Of a stretch of DNA of 64,000 nt, positions 44,064 through 56,500 are shown one piece after another. The translations under genes and the position numbers were made by a program. Source of the stretch: Fabrea salina (Eukaryota > Ciliophora > Heterotrichea > Heterotrichida > Fabreidae); NCBI GenBank assembly GCA_022984795.1, contig JALIHJ010000041.1, positions 1 to 64,000 of the forward strand, written 5' to 3'. The notes beneath the pieces were generated by a model. It worked only from the letters and a program-made list of their open reading frames with translations, ran no database searches and was not told the DNA's origin. Every line of letters begins with the position of its first letter. Position 1 is the first letter of the stretch.

Positions 44064-47000
44064 TTATTTCGAATCTGAGGTTTCAGCGTTGCCTCCGAAT
44101 GAAAAAGACCTAATTTCGATTGATTGATCGTGAGAAAAGTCCTCGTCTTTGAAGTTTCTGAAAGCTTCCAGGTAGATGTCAGTCATGCTTTGGAACTCTT
44201 CAAGGGTGTCTACTTGTTCTTCTTTTCTTTTGAGCAGAGTGTAGAGTTTCTGGCCTTCGTGGTAAGTGTACCCCCTTAAAGCAGGTTGCTCGTTGTACAT
44301 GTCTTTGTCAAAGGGGTCTGTTCTCCTTAGGAGTTTTCTTAAGTGGAAGGATGAGTTAACTAACATGTCCAACACAGCTTTGAAGGAGTGTTTTAACCAG
44401 TAAAGGAGGAAGAAGAGATTGCTAGCTACCATGCAGAGGAACAAAATGAACTTTGTAGCTTCTCCTGAGTCCCCTGACATGTAGAACAGCCCACAGTATA
44501 TAGTGATAGTTGCTGTGGAAATTCCTGAAAGTTCCAAAGTGTTCATGTGGCTAGAAGTGAAGGGCTTGTTTTTACTCTGCATAACTAAAAACACAGCCAG
44601 CACTCCTAAGCACAGAATGGCTTGTATTTGGACTGAAATCTCTGAAAAAAACACTGCTAAGCTGATCACTGCTACTTTGCGTATCATCACAACAAACTCC
44701 CAGTAGAACTCTGACAGCTTGTACCCGTTGAACACAAACCCAAACCTTGTTTTGTTGTCGAAGCTGGTCAAGTACCTTCTTCTCTTGAGCATGACTCCAA
44801 AGATCAGCCCAGGAGTGCCCATTACCCACACAATGATAGAAGGCAAAGCCACTACCAGGGCGTAAAAGGTGTGCTCGCCGTCCCAGCACCTCACGTCCAA
44901 GCTTTCGTTAAGCCAGTATTCGCCTTGAAGGATCTCTTTGCAGGAAAACACTGAAAACATGAACCTACTGACTGTGGGGTGAATCAAAAAGAACAGAATT
45001 ATCATAGTAGCAACCAGTTCCTTCTTCAAAAGACTTGGTTTGCCCTTGAAGTAGGCCACTGCGCCCCAGAAACATGCAGAGATAACACCTACTATTAAAG
45101 GCAGCAGTGCTATCACTACTAATTTGGTGTAGTAAGAGCCACTCGAGTCAGTTTCTATGTAGCAGTCTACAGAGAAGATCTGCTCACTGGCAGTAGCAGT
45201 GTTCTTTTGAATTTCAAACAAGTCCAGTACATACTCAGGCCACTCTAGGTTGAACTCAGTAGTTAAGTAGACTAGCTGCACATAGTTAGCAAAGATTTTG
45301 AAGTAGATAGAAAGCACTGACTTGGGCTTGTAAGCTGACTTCAGGGCTGAGTAAATCAGTCCTGAACTAGCTACTACCATAGCCACCACTAGCAACCCAA
45401 GAATTAAAAAGTTAACTCCTGGGTCTGGACAAGCAGAACAAGACCCGTTGGCAAGCTTAGAGTATCCCTTTTCGCAGATTCCACAAATGTTGCCGGTGTA
45501 GCCTTCACTGCAGTTCCCTAACTGGCTAGTGTATTCAACTGATCCCAAACAAGCCCCAGGTACTTTGCACTTAAATATTTCGTCTGAGTGGATTGAAGCT
45601 CTCCAGTAACCAGGATCAGGGAATATTGTGAAGTTTCCCAAGCACTCAGCATTGTTAGGACAGTTTTTGCATTCTTTCTGAGGAGACAAGCTGTAAGTTC
45701 CCCTTTCGCAAATATCACAACTTTTGCTAGTTTCAGTTTCTCCCATTTGACAAGCGCGTGTAATCACTTCTAAGTAGCCTTTGTTTACGTACTCAAACTG
45801 GTCGTTGTAGCTTTCTTGCTTGTTAGGATCGACGCTTGAAGTTTCTACCAGTATGTAGAATTTGGAGGACGGTTCAGCGTATATGATTAAGTCTTTGAAA
45901 CTAAAAACTCCACTTACAGCTACAGCTGTGGTGCCTCCAGCAACACCTAAACTTGAGTCATCTGTTGTAATTTTGGCTTCAGAAGAGTTGTCTATTTTGA
46001 CTAAGCTGCCATACTGGTCGTAAAGCCCGATTTGAATGAGCTCCGAAATAGCTTGTCCAGGAGGTGCGTTTACGACTTTGCCTATAACTGGGTAGGAAGT
46101 GTTTTGGAGCACACTTGAGTTAGATCCTACTTGGCGAATTGCTGCTGGATATGAAGCTAGCTCGTTTCCATAGAGTGCAGAGTTGTTGCTGAAGGTAACA
46201 TCCCTTAGTTGAGGTCTATAGTGGTCCCACTTAATAGCTCCTCCTTGCAGTGAAGCCTTGTTTGAGTCGAAGGAGGAGTTGTAGATCTTGAAGGTGGCTT
46301 CTTTGTTAGCAGGCGACTCAAAGTACACTGCTCCTCCTTGTGTAGCACTGTTGGATGAGAAAGTGGAGTTCTCTATTTTCAGTTTTAAGTTTCTAGCAAA
46401 AACACCTCCTCCTTTCCCGGTAGAAGTGTTGTTGATGAACTGGCAGTTTGAAATTTCTTTTTCATCTTGATAATCCATATATGAATACTCATAACTTATC
46501 ATAATCGTTCCATATCCACTCACACAGTTCTTAAAAATCGACCCTTCAATCTTTGCAAGCCCAGCTTCATAAATGTCAACTATAGCCGCAAATTCACTAA
46601 AGCAATCCTCAAACAACGAATTAATGATCTGGGTGTCTTTTGCGGTTTTTCCAAAAATAGTTTGTTCTGATGAGTTGTAAATTGTGGAATTTACAAGGTT
46701 CAAGTGGGTTCCTTCATAGTGAATAGCGCCTCCATGTGAATCTGCCTTAGTGTTATTGAACACCGAGTTGCTTATATTCAAAATTGGATTAAGCATGCCA
46801 TAAATGGCCCCTCCCATTTCCTTAGCCTTAATGTCAATGAATTTGGTGCTGTCAATTGAAATGAAGCTTTCAGAAGCCCAAATAGCTCCTGCGTTTGATT
46901 TAGAAGTTCCGTTGATAAAAGAACTCCCTTCGATGGTGATGTTGCTTTGGGTAGAGTACAAAAAGACTCCAGCTTGACTTTCTTGGTCCCTAAAAGTAGA

Positions 47001-48965
47001 GTCAGAGATCTTGATTTTTGAAATGCTGCTGTAAATATGAGGATATTCACCCAAGTTTCTTTCGAACGTTATATTCTCAAAACTAATAGGTGAATGTATA
47101 ATATTTATGCAAGAGTAGAAGTTGGCATGATTACCAGAAAATACTGAGTTTTTGATAGTGCTGGTTGTGTTTCCTGAGTAGTAAGTGATCAGGCCTGACT
47201 GGTTTTCAGCTACATTGTTGATGAATCTGTTTGAGTCTAAAACAAAGTCTGAGTATGTTTCAGCTTTGATAACAAAGTCAAAGTTTTCTTCGAACAAGCA
47301 GTCTATGCATTCTAAGTAACTAGAGTCAATAGCTTGGATGCACACTGACTTAGTTCTTTTAAAAGTTATGTCTTTCAGATTAGCTTTGGCTTCATTAGAC
47401 AACTTAATCTGGACATCAGAGCCATCATTGAACTCTGTGTTCTTGACTGTGACGTTAAGGTTCTTGAAAAGAGCTCCTTTTGTAGCATTTGAAAACCTAA
47501 GGCCTTCAAAGTAAACTTGGACTTTGCTGTCTAGAGATTCTATGAATAACCCCCCAAAATCAGATTCACAGTTCTCAAAGTAAGAGTTAGTCACTCTTAA
47601 GTGGCTTATAAGTTCAACTGTGCCAATATACCTTGCATATATTCCACAGCTGTAGCCTTTAGAGTCTTGAACATTCAAGTTGTTGATTTCCAGTGTGCCT
47701 ATTGCATGCAAGTCTTGAATAACTCCTCCTACTTGAGAATATGCTTCTGTTATAGTGATAGTGTCAAGTGTCGCAGTCTTCTTGTCAAAATTCACTAAGT
47801 CAAAGATATAAATAGCAGCTCCCATAGCGGCTTCAAGGCTTGAGAAGGTAAGGTTCGAAAGGTTCATCTCTAGGATTATCGAGAATGCATGGGAATATAT
47901 ACTTATGGCTCCTCCAAACCCCTCGATAGCTTCACAATTTATAAAATTGGAGTTCTTGAGTTCTAGCTTTGGAGAGCCTTCTGAAAGCGAGTAGTAAATA
48001 GCTCCTCCGTTGCCTTTAGTGCTTTTGCAGTCTTGGCAGCTGAAGTTGTCGATTGTGACTGACTCTACCTTGTATACTTCAAATGCCCCTGCCAAACTAC
48101 CTGTGAAGCCATTCACTTGGGTGTTTTCTAGGGTTAGCTCACTGGAATCCATTACTTTGACCAGAGAGTCCTTTTCGTTGGAGCAGTTTTGGAAAAGGGT
48201 GTTCTTGATTACTACTGGAACTTGGGAGTTCATCACAGTGATTGCTGCTCCCATAGTGGAGTTTCCTTGGAGGTTTGTAAAGGTTAAGTCTTCCATTGAG
48301 CAATCGGAAACAGTGTTGTCGGCATGGATCACTCTTAGCTGAGTTGAAACGTCAGAAAATCCCACCTTTTTGATTTGGAGGTAGTTTTTTGCTTCTATGA
48401 ACCCTCCTTCCAAATCAACGTTCTGAACAGAACCACCTTCATAGCGGATTCCGTTCTGTGCAGACACTGCGTAGGTGGCCTTTACTTCAATGTTTTTAAA
48501 GGCCACATCTTTCAAGTAGAGCTCCTCTGAGGTCACTAATATACTTTGTTGGCAGTCTTGGAAGCTCTCCACGTCTACGTTGATCAGCCACAAGTTAGTT
48601 GTAGGGTTGGTTTGGGCTGAGTAGGTGTTGCTGCCTTTCAGAGTGAGGTTTTCAAAGCTAAGCAATTTGGCAGTCTCAAGCACCATGTGGTTATTGGTGA
48701 AAGTGATTGTAGTGTCTTCTTTGGAGGAACCTTTGAGCTGCACAACTGAGTCTAAGGAGCAGTCAAGATTCAAGGAGTAATCCCCAGATGCAAGATTTAA
48801 TGTTTGGTCTTTGTTGGGGTGATTGCACAGTAAGTCTCTTAAGTTTTCCCCTGGACTTACACTGACTGAATCCAGGCTGCAGCTTGCTCCTATGCTGCCC
48901 TTTTCAAAAGTACAGCTTAAAGCTTCAGGAACTAAAAGCAAAACCAACCAAAAATAGCCGATCAT
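44064..48965 (-). CDS. Beta-helix / Cys-rich / multi-TM surface protein
   Basis: 1,633 residues from the ATG at 48965, chosen because it starts a signal peptide (MIGYFWLVLLLVPEALS). The frame stays open to 49142, but that extension is A/T-rich and lacks a signal. Residues 40-1000 form a right-handed parallel beta-helix: repeated NS.F and GGAIY turns as in pectin-lyase-like and Pmp proteins. At about 1100-1230 there are GCC2/GCC3-type Cys modules, including PDPGYWR. Seven to eight transmembrane helices follow from 1235 to 1540, then a cytosolic tail. Large proteins of this plan are common in ciliates; the ligand is unknown. Confidence 0.85.
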   Translation of the reverse strand: MIGYFWLVLLLVPEALSCTFEKGSIGASCSLDSVSVSPGENLRDLLCNHPNKDQTLNLASGDYSLNLDCSLDSVVQLKGSSKEDTTITFTNNHMVLETAKLLSFENLTLKGSNTYSAQTNPTTNLWLINVDVESFQDCQQSILVTSEELYLKDVAFKNIEVKATYAVSAQNGIRYEGGSVQNVDLEGGFIEAKNYLQIKKVGFSDVSTQLRVIHADNTVSDCSMEDLTFTNLQGNSTMGAAITVMNSQVPVVIKNTLFQNCSNEKDSLVKVMDSSELTLENTQVNGFTGSLAGAFEVYKVESVTIDNFSCQDCKSTKGNGGAIYYSLSEGSPKLELKNSNFINCEAIEGFGGAISIYSHAFSIILEMNLSNLTFSSLEAAMGAAIYIFDLVNFDKKTATLDTITITEAYSQVGGVIQDLHAIGTLEINNLNVQDSKGYSCGIYARYIGTVELISHLRVTNSYFENCESDFGGLFIESLDSKVQVYFEGLRFSNATKGALFKNLNVTVKNTEFNDGSDVQIKLSNEAKANLKDITFKRTKSVCIQAIDSSYLECIDCLFEENFDFVIKAETYSDFVLDSNRFINNVAENQSGLITYYSGNTTSTIKNSVFSGNHANFYSCINIIHSPISFENITFERNLGEYPHIYSSISKIKISDSTFRDQESQAGVFLYSTQSNITIEGSSFINGTSKSNAGAIWASESFISIDSTKFIDIKAKEMGGAIYGMLNPILNISNSVFNNTKADSHGGAIHYEGTHLNLVNSTIYNSSEQTIFGKTAKDTQIINSLFEDCFSEFAAIVDIYEAGLAKIEGSIFKNCVSGYGTIMISYEYSYMDYQDEKEISNCQFINNTSTGKGGGVFARNLKLKIENSTFSSNSATQGGAVYFESPANKEATFKIYNSSFDSNKASLQGGAIKWDHYRPQLRDVTFSNNSALYGNELASYPAAIRQVGSNSSVLQNTSYPVIGKVVNAPPGQAISELIQIGLYDQYGSLVKIDNSSEAKITTDDSSLGVAGGTTAVAVSGVFSFKDLIIYAEPSSKFYILVETSSVDPNKQESYNDQFEYVNKGYLEVITRACQMGETETSKSCDICERGTYSLSPQKECKNCPNNAECLGNFTIFPDPGYWRASIHSDEIFKCKVPGACLGSVEYTSQLGNCSEGYTGNICGICEKGYSKLANGSCSACPDPGVNFLILGLLVVAMVVASSGLIYSALKSAYKPKSVLSIYFKIFANYVQLVYLTTEFNLEWPEYVLDLFEIQKNTATASEQIFSVDCYIETDSSGSYYTKLVVIALLPLIVGVISACFWGAVAYFKGKPSLLKKELVATMIILFFLIHPTVSRFMFSVFSCKEILQGEYWLNESLDVRCWDGEHTFYALVVALPSIIVWVMGTPGLIFGVMLKRRRYLTSFDNKTRFGFVFNGYKLSEFYWEFVVMIRKVAVISLAVFFSEISVQIQAILCLGVLAVFLVMQSKNKPFTSSHMNTLELSGISTATITIYCGLFYMSGDSGEATKFILFLCMVASNLFFLLYWLKHSFKAVLDMLVNSSFHLRKLLRRTDPFDKDMYNEQPALRGYTYHEGQKLYTLLKRKEEQVDTLEEFQSMTDIYLEAFRNFKDEDFSHDQSIEIRSFSFGGNAETSDSK

Positions 48966-50538
48966 TTTTATGTCAATATTAATACAGCTATATGAATAAG
49001 ATTTATATTTAAAGTTAAATTCGTTATTCTTTTCCGAAGAATTTACTTTCCCAATACAACTATTTTGTGAGACTATTCTTTGCTTGGTTCTTTCAAAGTT
49101 TGGCCTCACTGCATAGGTGAATACAACATAGCTTAGAACCAAAGAGTAGTTGCAAACACCAAGCTCCCTGTTAGTAATATTCTGATTAAGAGAACAGAAA
49201 GTAGGTGTAGGGAGCTATGGACTTGTTTTTCGGTCGAACTCGTAAAGCAAAGCTTCCCAAGTAGAATAGGAATGTGATTCTCTGTCTGATTTGGGTATTT
49301 CATATATTTTCTTTTGTTGAATAATTACAGAGACACAGGAGTAGCTAGCAAAGTACCAGTTGATACATAGCTGACTATTCGAATCCCATCTGGATTTCCA
49401 TTGCGGTCTTTTTGGGCTTTTTGAAAGGCTTTCGAGACATCGACCCAAAGCCGTTATGCAAAAGTCTAAGTGGAACATACTTTAAGCATTGCTTTTCGGC
49501 CATGATGAAAAACCGTCCCGACAAAACTCTCGCCAGCCCCTCTTACGGGTCCAAATAACTTTTATGTTAACGAATTACTGAAGACTCACCAAGTAACTGG
49601 AGTGATATCGTGTTTGCTTATTCTTAGTTAATCACTTCTTATATTAACTCTAGAGAACTTCAATTAGGGGCAAGTCACCAGAACCGAAGGACTTCAGGAG
49701 ACGTAGCGGCAAGGCCCTAAAGTATAGCCGGTACTGTAAACGTAATTAGGGACAATTTAACTACTTCTAAGCGACAAAATATGCTTAGCAGCACCTGGTC
49801 AATTTTGCGCGGGTTCTTTCAAAAGTGCACTTTCAGTCAATAGTACTTCGCAGACTCCTCATAGGTTTAAACCCAGTTGTCAATTTTCTGATCAACCACC
49901 AACGCAGCCAGTAACCCAAAGTTATTGAAGAAGTTGGAATTTTAGTAGATTTCAATTCCTTTAGCAAAGTGTTTTTCTAGCTGCATAAAAGTGTACCCAA
50001 AGAAAGGAACTTCAAACCTACTTTGAGTTGCAATTATTGTGCCTAGGCATGTGGTTAAGTAATTCAAGCTCAGGAACGAATTCTACATTCAATCCCATGA
50101 TCCCTTTTAGGGTCGATTCTTCGTATGCACTTTGAGTAGACAGTCTAAAGTGCTTTAATTAGTCTTAGTATAGTGAATCGGGTTCTTCTTAAGTGGTCTA
50201 GCAACTGAAGAAGGAGAACGAGAAGTGATCGCCAATTCTTTGAAGGTCTTCTATCTGAGTTTCCGGTCCCAATTGTTCTTGTTGTTTTGAGTAGGTTTTG
50301 CACGTATTGCTATGGCTTTTGATGCTACAAGAACTAGAAATTCAAATTTTCTGTCGAGGAGGTCCTTTTTCTCCCCGGGAAAGTCTCAAATAGACTTAAA
50401 TATAATTTGAGACCCTGTATTTTTTTCGATTCTACATTTAATTTAATTACACAGAATAGCCTATTTTTCCAAAAAAAGTCCCAGGGGTAGAAAAATGACC
50501 CCCCCTTTTCAGATAGGCCCGGGCAAATATAGAACTTC
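48966..50538. other. 1.57-kb stretch without a recognisable gene
   Basis: Flanked by the start of the beta-helix gene and the start of the giant REJ-like gene, which are divergent. Both strands are broken by frequent stops; short frames at 49215-49478 and 50334-50627 show no family features. I found no tRNA fold, no telomere-template-like CCCTAAC, and no terminal repeats. The stretch just before 50539 (CCCCCCCTTTT followed by an A/T-rich leader) may be promoter. It is by far the longest gap in the window. Confidence 0.6.
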
Positions 50539-53500
50539 ATGAATAAATTTTTACTCGTAGGAATTCTAGCTGCTATAGCTACAAGCGCAAGCGCAGCTTT
50601 GGAACCTAAATTAATCTTTCCTGCCAAAGGAATTTGGGCAGAACCAATAGAATTGTCTCAGACCAACGCTGGCGAAGAAGTCACTATGACTTTTAACTTC
50701 AACCCTTCTATTTCAACTGAAGGGTATCTTGAGGTTCACTTCGATACCAACGAAATAGTAACTATCAAAACAAGTTTCGCTGAAGGTCAAGATCAGTCTG
50801 AAAAACTTACTGTAACTCTCCCAAGCATAGCAGGAACCTACGGACCTTTCAAGCTCATCATCAGAGAAGCAGAAAATGGTGAAATTAAGGCAGCTAACTT
50901 TGCATTTGCTACTATTGCAGTCACTTCTCCAGTTAATGTTCAAACTCTCACAGTAGGACCTGCTAGTGGAAGTGTTACAATTAAGTCTTCAAGTAAACTA
51001 ACATTTGATTTCACTCTGAATCATGATGTTTGGAAAAATGACGTGATGGTCCTAACTGTTGACTCCTCTAAAACTGACCCTTTCAATTGGGACTTGTCAT
51101 TAACTGGCTGCGAATCCAAGGACTTGGCTGATGGAGCCACTAACAACCTTAAAGCACTCGATGGAACTCGCACGCTTAACTGCATGGCCAACTCCGAAAA
51201 CACTGAGATCTACATCTACGGATTCGGACAAGACATACCCAGTGGAAAGCAAATAATCATCGAAGTCAGCTCTTTTACTGCACCCGCTGCAGCCATTCCA
51301 GGTGGTGATTATGACGATTGGTCATTGAAGATCTGGAGATTCGGCACCAACAACCTTATCGGACAATACGATGCAAGCACTGGACCTGGACTTACACTCA
51401 CTCCCGGATCTATTTCTTTCTCTTCTTGGGGAGCAACCAACACCTTTGACGGCAATAATGAATTGATCCCCAAACTGAAGATCTTCACTACTTTTAAGTT
51501 CGCCACTTCAAACTTGATACCTAAAGACGGCATAATAGAAGTCATATTTAGTGGAATTGATATTGATAACTCAAAGAGTGATCTTTTCGGGGTAAAAACT
51601 GCCTCAGGACAACCCACTAAATTTGGCATAGAATCTAATACGGTGGGAAAAGCCAGTGATGGAGGTTTTATCAAAATGGAAATCGCCGTTGGAGAAGACA
51701 TCCCTGCAGACACTTTCGAAGTTACAGTTCTAGGCGCATTTGGTGGATTCAACAATGTGGATTCAATTACTTCTTTTGATGCTGCTTCAGGCAATAAAAT
51801 TGATGAGCTGACTACTTCTAACACTCTATCACTCACATCCTCTCCTAGTACTCTTTTGAATAGCAAATCAGGAGACTTCAATGTCGAGGCTAGTGATGGA
51901 ACTAACTCCATTACTGCAGCTGGAACTCTAGCCACTGGAAATTACGTCACTATAACTTTGCCAGACGCTGACGAAACAGCTGATACAGACTTTAAAATTG
52001 TTGTAACCTGTCCGTTTGATACTGCCAGTCAACAGTTTGGAAAAATCTTTTCTAGTCTAACACCTACAACTGCAAACACTTACATCCTTAGTGCACCTAC
52101 TATAACACTAACTGCAGACAAAATAGAGGTTATTGGAACCGGAGAAGCATTGCAAGGTACCGAAAGTTTGAAGTTTACCAGTACTGGCTCTGATTTGAGT
52201 CTACCATTAGTAGCGAGCGGTGGGTTATTCTTTTACGAATGCAGGTTTAGTTTGGATAACGACCAAGACGACAGTAATGATGGAACGGCTATCCAAATAG
52301 CAGCAGCTCAGTTCAAAATTACAGCTGCCACTAGTTTTGGAACTGTAGGAGTAGGGGAATTTTGCACAGCTCAAGCTAGTGGAAGTAGTCAACTGGGTTA
52401 TGTTCCTATCTGGGTCCAAATTGTTAACCCAACGAAAGAATTAGACGATACATTCGTGTTAGAAATAGACCTTACACTTGCTGAATCGGAAACAACTCTT
52501 GGACTAGGAATTGAGGATGCTAATGCAGATTCAACTGTTATCCCTATTTACTCTTCAACTTCTAAAGGCACTGCAACTCTTACTCATGGATCAACGCCTT
52601 CTTTGAAGATTGAACAGTTTGGAACAGTTGCAACTGGTGGCACTTTGGATATCTTTGTGCCCAAGTATTTTGCAGCCATAAAAACAACAACCACTCTATA
52701 CTACGAATCAGATGGCCAGAAGAACATTGTTTACAAAGCTGAGGATGTTACTGCTTTCTCTGATGATGGCAATGGTTCTTACGACTCAGGAGAAGGACAA
52801 ACTTTTGATGATTTAGTCACACAACCTAGTGAAACAATGAACCCAGGTGAAACCAAGAGTGTAGAACTCGAACCGAAAGGAAATGACTCACAAAACTGGT
52901 ACCTGTTTGTCGCTTTTAAGGGGTGGGACATTTCCCAAGCATCTATATCAGGAGCTGCTGCAAACATAAACCTACCCACTGAAAAAAACAATGACTGGAC
53001 TGTTAACTTTCTGATTATAAAAGAAGCTGCATCAGCTGGAGAGATTACAAGCACTCCATCTGCTGTTCCATTAACTTTGACAGCACCTAATGGCTATGAT
53101 TATAATGGTGATAGTTCAAGCAGTGAAAGGTGGTTTCTCATGGAATCTGCATCTGCGCCTGCTGAGAAATGCAGAGTTGCCAAAAGAGCTTATTTCACAG
53201 TAAATAAAGGATCTATAGATGGGTCAGTTTCAGATTCAATCACTGCTACTTCTACTTCAACTGAAGCAAGGTACAACGGAAACACCGATAACCAGCTTAC
53301 AGTCAGCTTCAAAACAGCAAGTGCTTTACCTGCAGACTCAAAAGTTACCATTTCGATAAATAGTGATTTCAAGCCAGTTCCTACTTCCCAAAAGCCTTGC
53401 ATCTCTGCAACAGGAACTTGTGAAGTTAGCGGACAAGACATCACACTCACTAAAATACCACAAACAGCTGCTGGTTCAACTATCACAGTTACAATCAGCG

Positions 53501-56500
53501 CACTCAACCCTACTTCAGCTGGCAACGCACAAGTTGTGGACTCTATAGCCACTAAAGAAACTTCATCCGGGTCAGAAAAAGTAGTTGACGAAAGCACTAA
53601 TGAAAGCAGCGTTACAATAAGTATTACTGCAGCCCCTGCTAGTCCTGCAGACGGAAAGATGACTTACAGTGACTTCAAAGTATACCCCAACATTCCTGGA
53701 TTCGTTGCAGATGTTTACATGAAGTTCACCTTTGACAAAAACATTGTTGGAGGAACTACAATCCCTATCGATGCTAAAGACGGAACATGGGAGTCACTTA
53801 CTAAGGATCGTTGTTGGGCAAGCCGCACTCTCAAGAGTTGTTCTGGAACTCTAGACATTGCATTTGAAGAAGACTTGCCAGCGAACACAGAAGTTGAACT
53901 GTACTTAGCAAAAGCCTACACTGTGCCAGGATCTTCAGGAGAAAAGAACAGACCCACTGTGACTCTTACGTACGAATCAGTCGAAATAATCAAAGAATCA
54001 AGCACTATAGAAACTTACACTCTTGAAGCTGCTCCTTCTGGATCAGTCACTGGAACACTTGATGTGGACAATTTGACTGTGGGGGAGCACGGGGACTATA
54101 CCTTCAGTTTAACTTCTACTGCAAACTTGGAACCTGGACAAGAAGTATGGATTTACTTTCCAACTGACTACGACCCCTCAATTGATGCCGAAGAGGACAG
54201 TTGCTATCCTAATATATCATTCATTCAGTGCAGCAGCACTGTGATATCCAATGTAATTTGCTACACTGAAACTTGGAGGGTTGTTGCACAGGTTCAATCC
54301 TCTGTAGCCGCAGGAACTAGTTTTGACTTGAAAGTACACTCAGTGAAGAACCCCAAAAAGGCAACTGAGATGGATAACTTCGATGTTGTAGTTGCTTCTT
54401 ACGACTCTGCTTCAAAAAAACACACTTACTATGCTTCTGGAGACAACGTTGTGAAGGTAACTTTAGTAAACGATGCTTCCACTCTTTCGATTAAGCGTGT
54501 CAACGGACTTGGTTCACCGACATCCGGATCCCCAAGTGACATTGAGATCGAATTCACTAAACCTGCAGCATTGACAAACACCAATCAAATTCTTATTGAA
54601 TTTCCTAGCCCGTTTGAACTTAGTTCTGACCACGGAAAAACAACTATTGGCTGCGAACTTCAAGAGTGGGACAGTGGCAATTCTCAATGGACTTCTGTTA
54701 GTACCAAGGACTGCACTGTGGATGGGAATCTAGTTAGCCAATCAGTAACTGGCGACCCTAGTGGTGACGATTTGAAAATGATTATCAAAAGTGTACCATT
54801 CCCTAATGAAGGATTCAGTAGGACCCTAAGTGCATCCTTTGTCAAGACTGAGGTTGACTTAAGGCCAGAGTACAATCCCAAAGAGCTGTGGACCAAAGAT
54901 TTCATTGTTTCAATCTATGATTCTTCAGCCAAAAAGGTTACTCACCGGAGTGCTGATAGCATTGCTGGAGCTTACTTAAACTTCGCACAAGGCGGAAGCA
55001 GTTCTACAAAAGTCTGTAACTGTGTAGAAGGATTTACACTTGCAAACGGAGCTTGCTATCAAAACTGCAAACCTCTTTGCAAAGTTTGTGACTATCCAAA
55101 CCAAGTGTGTTCAGAGTGTGTGGACAATGCTGAAAAGAACGCAGAAGGAGTTTGTGGGTGTTCAGAGGGCTTTAACATTGGTAGTTCAGGGGACGCTTGC
55201 TACCCAGAATGCAATGACTTGTGTTTAAATTGCTTAGATGGAAAATGCACTCAATGTGCATCTCTTTCTGAGCTAAAATCCCAAAACACTTGTGGGTGCG
55301 TAGACAATGCTTCCCAACAACAAGGTGCTTCTCAGTGCACTTGCAACTCGGGTTATGAAGCTGCATCTGGCAACTGCGTGTCATGTCAAGTTTACTTTAA
55401 GCCTTCGGAAGTTTCAGCTTACTTCTCTGAAAGCTACTCCCAAATTCTGGTTGAGTTCAGTGCAGAGTCCTCCACTAGTTACTTCAGCTGTCAAAACTTG
55501 ATTGATGAGTCCTCTCTGGAGAAACTTGGTCAGAATCCCAGTTGCACTTGGGAGAACTCTACTATGATGGTGGTGAGTTTGGGGTCTAACTTTACTATCC
55601 GCAACGAAGCCTTGAAACTGAATGCCTTCAACATTCTTAAAAAGCAGGGAGAGTGTTCCTTCGACTACTCTGACTTAGAACCAGTGGCTGAGTACAAGTA
55701 TCCACTGCCTACTCCTTCAGCCAAGCTTTCAGCTCCTTACTCCTACAGCATTCCTTGTGCCAGCAAGCCACTAGAAGTATCAGCAGAGAAATCAACTGGA
55801 AGGGCAGGTGGGTCTCTTAGTTACGAGTGGAGTCAGGTGAGTGGTCCTTCTAACATCGACTTGTCTTCTCAGACTGGAAGTGTTCTTAGCATTCCCAAAA
55901 CTCAGCTTTCAGGAGGAGATTATACTTTCAGTGTGTCCATATCAAACATTTTTGATCGCTCAGAATCAGCGGAGGTTTCAGTTAAAGTTCAAGAAGGAGA
56001 GGCCTTGTCAGTAGAGATTGATGCTGGCAACCAGATCTCAATAAAGAGTGGAGACTCCCTTAAAGTCAAAGCCTTTGTTGAGAGCTCTTGTGCAGATGGT
56101 CTGTCAGTCCAGTATGCTTGGAACTATCAAGGACTCAGCAGTGAAGGAGAAGCTCCTGGAAACCCTAGTGCAGTCACTGGCAACTCTAGACAGTCACACG
56201 TTCTCATAATCAAAGAAGGCGATCTCCAAGCAGGCTATACTTACGTGTTCAAGGCCATTGCTCAGGAAGGAGAGAATCAGGGAGAAGCCTTTTTGCACGT
56301 GGCTGTAGAATCCTCTCCCCTGGTAGCTGTGCTTAAAAAGACTGACGGCCAGATCTCCAACGGAAAAGACCTGAGACTGGATGCCAGTGAGTCCTACGAC
56401 CCAAACAACTCGCAAGGTTCACTGGAGTTTGAGTGGACTTGCACTGAACCTGGCAAAGACTTCTGTGAAAGCACTTCTGGAGAACAGCTACTAGACACTG

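Noticed and set aside
44064-49142. Longer version of the beta-helix gene starting at 49142
   Set aside because: The extra 59 residues are A/T-driven and precede an obvious signal peptide at 48965, which must be N-terminal.
49215-49478. 87-codon minus-strand frame in the 1.57-kb gap
   Set aside because: No family features, no A/T start motif, composition like non-coding DNA; a tRNA-like TTCGAAT near 49380 has no matching T-stem on either strand.
51309-51935. 208-codon minus-strand frame inside the giant REJ-like gene
   Set aside because: Shadow of Thr/Ser-rich coding DNA; no start context and no domain.
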